From CAIVVT01 sp963838205 (GTDB lineage: Bacteria; Acidobacteriota; Terriglobia; Bryobacterales; Bryobacteraceae), in the NCBI GenBank assembly GCA_963838205.1, contig CAWIQF010000001.1, positions 420,349 to 484,348 of the forward strand: a stretch of DNA of 64,000 bases, in the 5' to 3' direction. The notes under the pieces were generated by a model, which was given only the letters and a program-made list of their open reading frames with translations, was not told where the DNA came from and searched no databases. Shown here one piece after another: positions 35,936 to 45,600 of this stretch. Every line of letters begins with the position of its first letter. The first letter of the stretch is position 1. Made by a program: the position numbers and the translations under genes.

Positions 35936-38668
35936 ATGGATTACATCAGTCCTGTGCCGAGAGTGCGCCGCTGGATCGTGGTGCTGGCTGCGGTGGTGTT
36001 TGCGATTCTGATTGCGGGCCGTTGGCTGGCCGACTTCGCGATCGACTGGCAGTGGTGGGGCGAGATCGGGCAGCGGGATACGTGGATCGCGATGCTGGCT
36101 TACGGCACGGGTCCGGTGCTGGCGGCGACGGTGATTCTGTTCGCGGTGTTTTTCACGGCGCACGCACGCGGGTTGAAGTCGGCGGGTACGAGCCTCAAGG
36201 GGCATAAGCTGTATGCGCGGCTAAGCGGTCTGATTTTGGTGCTGCTGTCGCTGCTGGTGGCGTTTGCGACGGTGGACTCGTGGACGGTGGTGCGGTATTT
36301 CGGCGGAATGGGCGCGGCGGCGGGGGCGTGGCGCGATCCGATTTTTGGCCAGCCGCTGACATTCTATTTCTTCGATCTGCCATTCTACGGCGTGCTGCTG
36401 CGGACGGTGCTGGCGCTGTCGCTGGGCAGCGCATTCATCTACTGGCTGACGGCGCGCGGCTGGTCGCTGAGCCAGCAGGCGAAGCGTTTCGAGGATGTGG
36501 GCGAGGGCGGGGCAACCTTCGACTTGCGCTCGCTGCAGCTTGGGGCGGCGCTGGAAGGACGGTTTTTCCGCATTGCGGCGGGCGTGTTTTTCCTGGCACT
36601 GGCGGCGCGGTTCTACTTCGACCGATTCGACCTGTTGTTTGAAGACCACGGATCGCTGGTAGGCATCGACTGGACGGACGAGCACCTGACGCTGCCGCTG
36701 CTGGGCGTGCTGATGGTGACCAGCATGGTGGCGGCGGGGGCGTTCTTCGCGCACAGATTGCGCTACGCGCTGGTGCTGCCGGCGGCGTACGTAGTGTTTC
36801 TGGTGGCGCCGTACCTGGCGAATTCGCTGTACGTGCGGCCGAGCGAGATTACGATCCAGAAGCCGTACATCGCCCGACACATCCAGGCGACGCGCGACGC
36901 CTGGGGACTGTCGCAGAGGACGCACGAGGTCGAGTTTGCGGCCAACATGGAGGGGACGGTCGATCCATCGAGGCACAAGCTGCTGCTGGATAACGTGCGG
37001 CTGTGGGACTGGCACGCGTTCCACGATACGGTGACGCAGATTCAGGCGCTGCGCCCGTACTACGTGTTTGCCGACACCGACGTGGACCGCTATCAGATTG
37101 ACGGGCAATTGAGACAATTGCTGATCACGCCGCGCGAACTGGACGTGCGGCAATTACCGGCGGACGCGCGCGGGCGCTGGATCAATCCGCATTTCATTTA
37201 CACGCACGGTTACGGCGTGGTGGTGGCGGAGGCGTCGAGGATCACGGCGGACGGACTGCCGAAACTGCTGATCGAAAACGCGCCGCCGGAGATCCGGACG
37301 AAGTCGCTACAGTTGACGCGCCCGGAGCTGTACTACGGCGAAGTGACGCACGAGCCGGTATTCGTCGGCACGGGGCAGCAGGAGTTCAACTATCCCTCGG
37401 GCGCGGGCAATGAATACAACCACTACGACGGCCGGGGGGGCTTCCCGATGACGACGGAGTTCCATCGCCTGGCGGCCGCCGTTTCGACGGGCGATTGGAA
37501 CATCCTGCTGACCTCGTACTTGCAATCGGAAAGCCGGATGATGATCCGGCGCAACGTGCACGAACGGATGGAAACCATCGCGGGGTTCCTGGCCTGGGAT
37601 CCGGACGCCTACCTGGTGATCACGCCCGAAGGGCGGCTGGTGTGGATGCTGGACGGCTACACGACTTCCTCGTCGCACCCGTATTCGAAGCTGCTGGAAA
37701 CGCGCTCCTACGGCGACATCAACTACATCCGCAACTCGGTGAAGGCCACGGTGGACGCCTATGACGGCACGGTGCACCTGTATGCGTTCGACACCACCGA
37801 TCCGATTCTGAAGGCGTACCGGACGCTGTTCCCGCACCTGTTCCAGGATGTGGCGACCATGCCGCCAGCGCTGCGCGCGCACGCCCGTTATCCCGAGGTG
37901 CTGTTCCAGTTGCAGGCGGAGATCTACCGCACCTACCACATGACCAACGTCGAGGCGTTTTTCAACAAAGAGGACATGTGGGACCTCTCGCGCAGCATCA
38001 TCGGCACGACGGGCAAGCCGGAAACGGTATCGCCGACCTACCTGGTGGCCTCGCTGCCCAACAGCGACGAGCCGGAGTTCCTGCTGATGACGACATTCAC
38101 GCCGCGCAATAAGGACAATCTCATCGGGCTGATGCTGGCGCGATGCGACGGCGAGAAGCTGGGCGAACTGCACTTCCTGCAGCTTTCCAAGCAGCAACTG
38201 GTATTCGGGCCGATGCAGATCGAAGCGCGGATCAGCCAGGAGCAGACGATCTCGAAGGACCTGACGCTGTGGAACCAGCAGGGCTCGCAGGTGCTGCGTG
38301 GACAGATGCTGGTGCTGCCCGTGGGCGACACACTGCTGTACATCGAGCCGATCTACATCCAGGCTTCCGAAGCCAAGATGCCGCAGTTGAAGAAGATCGC
38401 CGTGGCGATCGGCAACCGGCTGATCTATACGGACAACTATGAAGAGGCCGTGGCGGAACTGGCCGGCATGCGGGGCGTTTCCAAATCGGCGGAGGCAGTC
38501 CCGGCGGGCGGAACAGCCGCATCGGCCGCACGGCCGGCGGAGCAGCGCGACGATCTGGCGGAAGTCCGCGACCATCTACGGCGGTATCGCGATCTGATGT
38601 CGCAGGGCAAGTACTCGGAGGCCGGCAAGGAGATCGAAGCGCTGGAGCGCATGGCCGCGAAGAAATAG
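35936..38668 (+). CDS. UPF0182 family membrane protein
   Basis: A 910-residue protein. The N-terminal 300 residues contain about seven membrane spans (RWIVVLAAVVFAILIAG first), followed by a large extracytoplasmic domain. Family segments: WWGEIGQRDTW, LVAPYLANSLYVRPSEI, PEIRTKSLQLTRPELYYGE and VGTGQQEFNYPSG. The C-terminus is a helical tail (LRRYRDLMSQGKYSEAGKEI). The family is widespread in actinobacteria, cyanobacteria and acidobacteria, and its biochemical role is unknown. Confidence 0.9.
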   Translation: MDYISPVPRVRRWIVVLAAVVFAILIAGRWLADFAIDWQWWGEIGQRDTWIAMLAYGTGPVLAATVILFAVFFTAHARGLKSAGTSLKGHKLYARLSGLILVLLSLLVAFATVDSWTVVRYFGGMGAAAGAWRDPIFGQPLTFYFFDLPFYGVLLRTVLALSLGSAFIYWLTARGWSLSQQAKRFEDVGEGGATFDLRSLQLGAALEGRFFRIAAGVFFLALAARFYFDRFDLLFEDHGSLVGIDWTDEHLTLPLLGVLMVTSMVAAGAFFAHRLRYALVLPAAYVVFLVAPYLANSLYVRPSEITIQKPYIARHIQATRDAWGLSQRTHEVEFAANMEGTVDPSRHKLLLDNVRLWDWHAFHDTVTQIQALRPYYVFADTDVDRYQIDGQLRQLLITPRELDVRQLPADARGRWINPHFIYTHGYGVVVAEASRITADGLPKLLIENAPPEIRTKSLQLTRPELYYGEVTHEPVFVGTGQQEFNYPSGAGNEYNHYDGRGGFPMTTEFHRLAAAVSTGDWNILLTSYLQSESRMMIRRNVHERMETIAGFLAWDPDAYLVITPEGRLVWMLDGYTTSSSHPYSKLLETRSYGDINYIRNSVKATVDAYDGTVHLYAFDTTDPILKAYRTLFPHLFQDVATMPPALRAHARYPEVLFQLQAEIYRTYHMTNVEAFFNKEDMWDLSRSIIGTTGKPETVSPTYLVASLPNSDEPEFLLMTTFTPRNKDNLIGLMLARCDGEKLGELHFLQLSKQQLVFGPMQIEARISQEQTISKDLTLWNQQGSQVLRGQMLVLPVGDTLLYIEPIYIQASEAKMPQLKKIAVAIGNRLIYTDNYEEAVAELAGMRGVSKSAEAVPAGGTAASAARPAEQRDDLAEVRDHLRRYRDLMSQGKYSEAGKEIEALERMAAKK

Positions 38669-38875
38669 GGCGGGCCCCAATGGGGTTATGAGAACGAACG
38701 CAACGCCGCCCGCGACGATGCTGGCGCCGATGTTGGCGTTGTCATGCGCCAGCTCATCGATCCACAAACGACGCCCCTTGGCCGCCTGCCATATCTTTCC
38801 CGAATGCGAGCCCGCAGCATGTGAGCAGGTGAGTTATAGTGGCGTCGTATTGTCGCCGCAGTCACTTTCACAAGC

Positions 38876-38999
38876 GTCCTTCGGACCTGCCTGAAGGACT
38901 CAGTCCCAGCATCGTCAACGAGATGGGACTCTGCTTCGTCAGCCGTCATGGTAAGACAGCACCTGCGCTGCGCTTCGACAACGCAGGGATGGTGCTGTC
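38876..38999. repeat. Three consecutive hairpins upstream of the BamA-like gene
   Basis: Inverted repeats follow one another: GTCCTTC/GAAGGAC (38876-38899), AGTCCCA/TGGGACT (38902-38930), and GACAGCACC/GGTGCTGTC (38955-38999, with inner TGCG/CGCA). They occupy most of the 400-base gap between UPF0182 and the outer-membrane biogenesis operon. No convincing gene is present in this gap. Confidence 0.55.
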
Positions 39000-39069
39000 A
39001 GTCCCCGGTTTTCGCGCAGAAGCGGGCATTGTGAATGCCGGAGGCAACGGCTTGTTATCATGACCAAGT

Positions 39070-42042
39070 GTGAGGCGCAAGCGCGCAAATGCGCTGCTAT
39101 GGCTGATTTTATGCGTCACCGCGCCGAGTCTTGCGGCGGGGCCGCCGGAGCTTTCCTCGCTTTACGGCCGGGTGGTCGCAGCAATCGCCTTCGATCCCGC
39201 CGCACAGCCGCTGCTGCCGGAGCAGATGCGTGTCAGCCTGCCGTTGCACGTAGGCGACCGGCTGAGTGAAACGCTGCTGGGCGAGGCCATCACGAGCCTG
39301 TACGCGACCGGACGTTATGACGACATTGCGGTTCAGGGTGAGGCGGCCGGCGAGGGCGTGGCGCTCACGTTTCACACAACGCCGCGGTACTTCCTCAGCC
39401 GCATAGCGGTAGACGATACTCCGACGCCGCCGGGCAGCGATCAACTCTCCGGCGCCTCGGCCCTCAACCTGGGTGAAGCCTACGACGAAGAGGGTGTGGC
39501 GCGGGCGATGGAGCAGATGCAGACGCTGCTGCGCTCGAACGGTTTTTACGGGGCCAAGATTCGCTACGAAACGCTGAAACGGGAGGCGACCGAAGAGGTC
39601 GAGTTGCGATTCATCGTGCAGCCCGGGCGGCGGGCGCGCTTCTCCGCTCCCAAGGTGGAAGGAGAGACGAAATTCCCGACCGAGCGGATTATCCGCGAAA
39701 CGGCGTGGCGCGCGCTGGTGAGCTGGCAGGGATGGGGTTGGCCGTGGTGGCGCTGGCACGAATGGCGCGAGATGACCGACGCGCGGGTGCAGCGGGGGCT
39801 GGAGCGCGTGCGCGGGATGTACGCGAAGAAGGGTTATCTGATGGCCACGGTGCGGCTGATGGCGCTGGATCACGACCAGGCGGAGAACAGCGTCGCGCCG
39901 CACCTGGCGATTGAGGCCGGAGCGCTGATCACGGTGCGCACCGAAGGCGCGCACGTGGCGCAGGGGACACTGCGGCGCGTGCTGCCGATTTTCCAGGAGC
40001 GCAGCTTCGACAACGAACTGCTGGCGGAAGGCGTGCACAGCCTGCAGGATTACTTCACCAGCGAGGGCTACTTCGACGCCAAGGTCAGCTATGCGGTGCA
40101 GCCGGAGGGCGAGGCCGGCAGCCGGACGGTGGTGTACCGGGTGGCGCGCGGCGCGCGTTCGCGCTTCACGCGGATTGAGATTCAGGGCAACAAGTACTTC
40201 GACACGGCGACGCTCAAGGAGCGGATGAGTCTGACGCCGGCGTCGTGGCTGCGCAACCGGCGGGGCGTGTACAGCGCATCGCTGCTCGCGCATGACGTGG
40301 AGGGGGTCCAGGAGATGTACCGGGCCAACGGATTCCGCGACGTGAAGGTCACGTCCGAGGTGCTGTTCGCCGACCAGGGCAAGCCGCACAACGTGGCGGT
40401 GGTCGTGAAAATCGAGGAGCGGCGGCAGGTTTTCGTGGGCGAGCTGGAACTGACGGGCATGAACCAGGAAGAGTTGGACCAGGTGAATAAGGTTGTCACG
40501 TTGAAGAAAGGCCAGCCCTTCAGCACGTCCGGCATGGCGGTGGACCGGGATGCGATTCTGGGCCACTACTTCAACAACGGCTATCCGGAAGCGACCTTCG
40601 ACGCGCAGATCAAACCGGGCGCAGACGAGGTCCACGTGAATCTGAAATACGTGGTGCAGGAAGGCCTGCGGGAGTTCACGCGCGGCGTTTTGTTGAACGG
40701 ATTGAAGACGACGCGGCAGCGCCTGGTGGACCGGCGGATCGCGATCAAGCCGGGCGAGCCGCTGTCGCAGGGCGCGCTCGTCGAGACGCAGCGGCGGCTA
40801 TACGACCTGGGGATTTTCACGAGCGTCGACGTCGCGGTGCAGAACCCGGAGGGGCGGGAGCGCGACAAGAACGTGGTGCTCGATGTGGACGAAGCGCGGC
40901 GGTACAGTCTGAGCTATGGTCTGGGCGCCGAAATCGGGCGCATCGGGGGCGGAGAGACGGACTTCGACGCGCCCGCGGGGACGCCCGGCTTCAGCCCGCG
41001 GGTGTTATTCGGGGTGAGCCGGTCGAACCTGTTCGGCATTGCGCAGAGCCTGTCGCTGACGACCCGCGTTTCGACCATTCAGCAGCGCGCGCTGGCGACG
41101 TACCTGGCGCCGCAGTTCGAGGGCCACGACAATGTGAACCTGTCGTTCAGCGTGCTGTTCGACCGCTCGAGCGATATCCGGACGTTCACTTCGAAACGAT
41201 TCGAAGGATCGGCCCAGATCAGCCAGAAGCTCTCGCAATCGAGCCTGCTGCAATACCGTGTGGCGATCCGCCAGGTGTCGATCGACGCCAATACGCTGAA
41301 GATCGAACCGGCGCTGATTCCGATCTACTCGGTGCCCGTGCGGACGACGATCATGTCCGCAACCTGGGTGCAGGACCGGCGCGACGACCCGCTGGAATCG
41401 ACGCGCGGCGTCTACAACTCGGTCGATTTCGGAATTGCGCCGTCGCTGCTGGCGGCGGGCACGGCGTATACGAGGCTGGTGGTCAAAAACTCGACGTATT
41501 ACAAGATTGCGCGGGACATCATCCTGGCGCGCACGGCCTCGTTCGGATGGCTGTACAACCTGTCGGGCAATCCGGTGCCGCTGCCGGAACGTTTCTTCGG
41601 CGGCGGCAACACGACGGACCGCGGGTTCCCGGAGAACCAGGCGGGGCCGCGCGATCCGGCCACCGGTTTCCCGTTGGGCGGCGATGCCTTCCTGTTCTTC
41701 AGCACCGAGGTGAGGTTCCCGCTGGTGGGCAAAACGCTGGGCGGGGTGTTGTTCCACGACATGGGCAATGTGTACTCGAGCCTGGACAAGCTGTCGTTCC
41801 GCGTCAGTCAGCAGAACCGCCAGGACTTCGACTATATGGTGCATTCGGTGGGCATCGGTTTCCGCTACCGGACGCCGGTCGGTCCGGTGAGGGTGGATTT
41901 CGGCTGGTCAATCAACGCGCCGCGGTTCGTAGGTTATCCGGGTACGCGCAACGACCTGCTGAACAGCACGCCGCCGTACCCGACGGTGCCGCTGCGGGTA
42001 AGCCCATTCCAGTACTTCTTTTCGCTGGGGCAGACGTTCTGA
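39070..42042 (+). CDS. BamA/TamA-like outer-membrane assembly protein (Omp85)
   Basis: A 990-residue Omp85 protein. The GTG start at 39070 gives a signal peptide (ANALLWLILCVTAPSLAAG). About six or seven POTRA-like repeats occupy residues 27-620 (for example RFTRIEIQGNKYFDTATLKE and REFTRGVLLNGLKTTRQR), then a 16-strand-type barrel of about 370 residues ending in PFQYFFSLGQTF with C-terminal phenylalanine. Residues 212-235 are extremely Trp-rich (WQGWGWPWWRWHEW). The adjacent TamB makes a TamA role as likely as BamA. Confidence 0.88.
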   Translation: MRRKRANALLWLILCVTAPSLAAGPPELSSLYGRVVAAIAFDPAAQPLLPEQMRVSLPLHVGDRLSETLLGEAITSLYATGRYDDIAVQGEAAGEGVALTFHTTPRYFLSRIAVDDTPTPPGSDQLSGASALNLGEAYDEEGVARAMEQMQTLLRSNGFYGAKIRYETLKREATEEVELRFIVQPGRRARFSAPKVEGETKFPTERIIRETAWRALVSWQGWGWPWWRWHEWREMTDARVQRGLERVRGMYAKKGYLMATVRLMALDHDQAENSVAPHLAIEAGALITVRTEGAHVAQGTLRRVLPIFQERSFDNELLAEGVHSLQDYFTSEGYFDAKVSYAVQPEGEAGSRTVVYRVARGARSRFTRIEIQGNKYFDTATLKERMSLTPASWLRNRRGVYSASLLAHDVEGVQEMYRANGFRDVKVTSEVLFADQGKPHNVAVVVKIEERRQVFVGELELTGMNQEELDQVNKVVTLKKGQPFSTSGMAVDRDAILGHYFNNGYPEATFDAQIKPGADEVHVNLKYVVQEGLREFTRGVLLNGLKTTRQRLVDRRIAIKPGEPLSQGALVETQRRLYDLGIFTSVDVAVQNPEGRERDKNVVLDVDEARRYSLSYGLGAEIGRIGGGETDFDAPAGTPGFSPRVLFGVSRSNLFGIAQSLSLTTRVSTIQQRALATYLAPQFEGHDNVNLSFSVLFDRSSDIRTFTSKRFEGSAQISQKLSQSSLLQYRVAIRQVSIDANTLKIEPALIPIYSVPVRTTIMSATWVQDRRDDPLESTRGVYNSVDFGIAPSLLAAGTAYTRLVVKNSTYYKIARDIILARTASFGWLYNLSGNPVPLPERFFGGGNTTDRGFPENQAGPRDPATGFPLGGDAFLFFSTEVRFPLVGKTLGGVLFHDMGNVYSSLDKLSFRVSQQNRQDFDYMVHSVGIGFRYRTPVGPVRVDFGWSINAPRFVGYPGTRNDLLNSTPPYPTVPLRVSPFQYFFSLGQTF

Positions 42043-42683
42043 TGAGACGCGTGGCAGCATTGCTGGCTGCACTGGCGGCGCTGGCCACGGGCGAGGTGCT
42101 GGACCGGGTGGCGGTGCGGGTGGGCGCGCAGGTGATCACGGAGAGCGCCGTGCGGCGGCATTTGCGGATGGAGGCGTTCGTAGAGAAACGCGAGCCGGAC
42201 CTCGGCGCCGAGGCGCGGCGCAAGGCCGCGGAGCGGCTGATCGACCAGACGCTGGTGCGGCGCGAACTGGAGTTGAACCGCTATCCGACGCCGCCGGCGA
42301 GCGAGGTCGAGGCCAACCTGGAGGGGATCCGGAAGGGACGCAACGAAGACGCGGGCGCGTTCGCGAGTTCGCTGGCGCGCTACGGGTTCAGCGAAGAGGC
42401 ATTGCGCAACGAGGTGTTCTACGAGATTGCGCTGCTGCGATTCGTCAACTTCCGGTTCAGCCCGGGCGTGCAGGTGAGTGAAGAAGAGATCCAACAGGCG
42501 TACGAGAAGGAAGTGGTGCCGGAGGCGCAGCGGCGGAACACGGCGCCGCCGGCTCTGGAGGATGCGCGGGCGGGCATCGTCAAGCTGCTGACCTACCGCA
42601 AGACGACGGCGGCGCTGGAACAGTGGCTGGCGCAGGCGCGGCAACAGGTGAAGATCCGCTACTTCGAGGAGGCGTTCCGTTGA
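42042..42683 (+). CDS. SurA-like periplasmic chaperone without PPIase domain
   Basis: A 213-residue protein whose ATG overlaps the preceding TGA (TGATG). A short signal peptide (MRRVAALLAALAALATGE) is followed by a SurA N-domain-like region (LDRVAVRVGAQVITESAVRR, AAERLIDQTLVRRELEL). Parvulin PPIase motifs are absent, so it is a chaperone-core-only form. Its place between an Omp85 gene and tamB supports a role in handling outer-membrane proteins in the periplasm. A longer frame starting earlier reads the Omp85 gene out of frame. Confidence 0.75.
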   Translation: MRRVAALLAALAALATGEVLDRVAVRVGAQVITESAVRRHLRMEAFVEKREPDLGAEARRKAAERLIDQTLVRRELELNRYPTPPASEVEANLEGIRKGRNEDAGAFASSLARYGFSEEALRNEVFYEIALLRFVNFRFSPGVQVSEEEIQQAYEKEVVPEAQRRNTAPPALEDARAGIVKLLTYRKTTAALEQWLAQARQQVKIRYFEEAFR

Positions 42684-45600
42684 AGCGCCGGTGGAAAGTC
42701 GCGAGCGTGGTGCTGGCCGCCGTGGCGCTGGGCGTGGCCGCGATGCTGGTGCTGCGCAGCGACTGGTTCCTTAAGCAGGTGCGGCTGAAGCTGGTGCGCG
42801 AGATCGAAATCGCGACCGGCGGCAAGGTCGAGATCGGCCGGTTCGATTATCACTGGAAGACGCTGGAATTCGAGGCGGGCGGGGTGGTGCTGCACGGTCT
42901 GGAACAGCGCGGGCAGGCGCCGCTGTTGCGCGCGCGGCTGATCAGGCTGACGCTGGGGCCGGGTACGCTGTTCGAGCGGAGGCTCGACATCCGCGGTCTG
43001 CGGATCGAACGGCCGGAAGTGCACATCTACGTGGCCGCGGATGGAACGACCAACCTGCCGCATCCGGCCGGGCCGCGGAAGGGCAATACGATCGAGAATC
43101 TGCTGAAGCTGAAGATCGGCGCAGCGGAGATCGTCGAGGGCGAAGCCGAAGTGGCGGCGCGCAAAATCGATTTCGATGGCCGGCTGCAGGGCTTTGAATC
43201 GGAGCTGCGGTACGCCGCGAAACCGGAGCGCTATGAGACGCGGTTGAAGATCGAGCGCATCGAAGTGCCCGGTGTGCCCGCGTTGGGGCTGGAAGGAGAG
43301 CTGGCGCTGGAGGCGACGCGGATGCGCGCCAGCCGGCTGCTGATCAATGTGGGGCAGAGCTGGCTGAGCGTGGAAGGGGCGCTGGAGAACTTCGCGCAGC
43401 CGTCAGCGGCGGGACACTATCGCTCCGAGTTCGACATCCGGGACCTGGCGAACGGCTCGCTGCGGGCGGGGAAATTCAAAGTGGCGGGCGACTGGCGATG
43501 GAGCCCCGAAAGCTGGCGTGCCACGGCCAAAGCGCGCGCTCTGGGCATGGTGTTTACGATCTTGGGAAAGCCGGCGGAGCCGATCTCGGCCGAGGGAACT
43601 TGCGAGATCGTATCGAGTGGCATCCGCTGCGGCACGCTGACCGGTTCGCTGCTCGGCGGATCGCTGGCGGGCAGTGGCTCCTGGCAGTCGTGGAATCATC
43701 TGGAAATCGCCGGCGAGCTGACGGGCGTCGAGGTGGCGCACCTGCGGCCGATTTTCGACTTCCTGCCCCCGGTGTGGGAGGCGCGCGCCACGGGCGAGGC
43801 GAGCTTCAACGCCGCGTGGCGTGGAGGCGAGCTGAGCGAGACCGTGCTGGGCGCGAAGCTGAAAGCGACGCCGGCGAATGGGCACTGGCCGCTGCAGGCG
43901 GCGGTGGAGTTCGAATACCGGCAGGCCGGAGATACCGTGCGTTTCGGCCCTTCGACGTTGGACACGACAACGACGCACGTGAGCTTCGAAGGGCTGCTCG
44001 ACGAGCGGCTGACGGTCACGCTCAGGACGACGGACGCGAAGGAACTGGAGGACGGCCTGCGAAAGGGAATGCAGCGGGACGACATCCATCTACCATTCCG
44101 CCTGGAGCAGGGCACGATCGAGGCATCCGGCACGCTGGATGGACCTCTGGCGAGGCCCACGGTGAACGGCACGCTGCGGGCGACGAACGTGATTTATCAG
44201 GATGTGAAGTTCGACGAGCTGGAGGGCGCGGGGCTGGTCGCGCCGGAGAAGCTCAATCTCAAAAACGTCCGCATCCGGCAAGGGGCCGCCGTGAGCAGCG
44301 GGACGGTGAGCGCGTCGTTGAGCGAGTGGCGAATCGTCGGCGCGTCGCGGATGGACGCCGCTCTGACGCTGCGCAAGACCGACCTCGAGGCGCTGTCGCG
44401 CGCACTGCGGCTGACGGCGGGAGTGGGCGGAACGATGGACGCCACGCTGCGGATTCAGGGCACGTACGACCGCCCCGAGGCGACGGTCGAGATCGACGCT
44501 CCGGAGATCCTGTGGCGCGGGGAGAAGATCGAGCGCGTAAAAGGCCAGATCCGGTTCCACAACGATGGCCGCGAAGTGGTGGAGGCCGACCTGATCGCGG
44601 ACGGGGCGCGGATCACGGGCAAGGGCGTATACGACCATCCGAGCGGGACGTGGGCCAGCGGGCGGCTGGAGTTCAACGCGCACCTGACGCAGATGGCGTT
44701 GAGCAAGCTGGAGAATCTGATGGCCGCACGGCCGGGCCTGGAGGGCATGCTGGAAGCGGAGCTGGCGGGGGCCATTCGCGTGAACCAAGGCGAGGCCCGT
44801 CTGGAGAGCCTTTCAGGCCGGGTACTGGCAGACCAGTTGACGCTCGAAGGCGCTGCTCTGGGCCGCGTGGAGGCGCTGGTGCGTCCTGAAACGGGCCGGG
44901 CGCGCATCGAAATCAACGCGGTGCTCGAAGGCGTCCGGGTGATGGGCCTGGCGACGCTGGGCTTCGATGGCGACACGGTGCTGGAGGGCCAGCTCGAAGC
45001 GCCGCGGCTGCCGTTACGGCTGATCCGCACGATCACGTCCGCGCCGGCGCCGGGGCAGACGCGCGAGCCGCTGCCGGTGCGCGGATTCGTCGAAGGCGAA
45101 TTGAAAGGCCGCATCCCGCTGGCGCGGCCGGAGGAGTTCACGGCCTCGGCGTCGATCGCCGGCGTGGAGATCCGGCCGAGCAGCGACCAGATTCTGGACA
45201 CGCAGATCGACCCCAGCGACCTGACTCTGCGCAACGCGGGCGCGATCCACATAGCGGCCGACCGCAACGGCGTGCGGCTGGAGGCGGCGAAGTTCACGGC
45301 GCGCGATACGGACGTGACGCTGGCCGGCAGCTACGCATTCAACTCGCGCGCGCCGTGGGACCTGCACCTCACGGGCGCCATCAACCTGGCGGTGGCGGGC
45401 AGTTTCCGGCCCGACCTGCAGGCTTCGGGCACGGCCAGGCTGGACGCCACGCTGCGCGGCCCGGCGGACGACCCGCAGTTGAGCGGCCGCATGACCATCG
45501 CCAACGGCTCGCTGTTCCTGAAGGACGTGCCGAACGGAATCGCGGACGCCAGCGGCACGGTGTACTTCGAGCGGAACCGGGCCAACATCGAAAAAATCAC

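Noticed and set aside
38576..39063. Small open frames on both strands between UPF0182 and the Omp85 gene
   Set aside because: No RBS, no family resemblance, and they overlap the inverted repeats.
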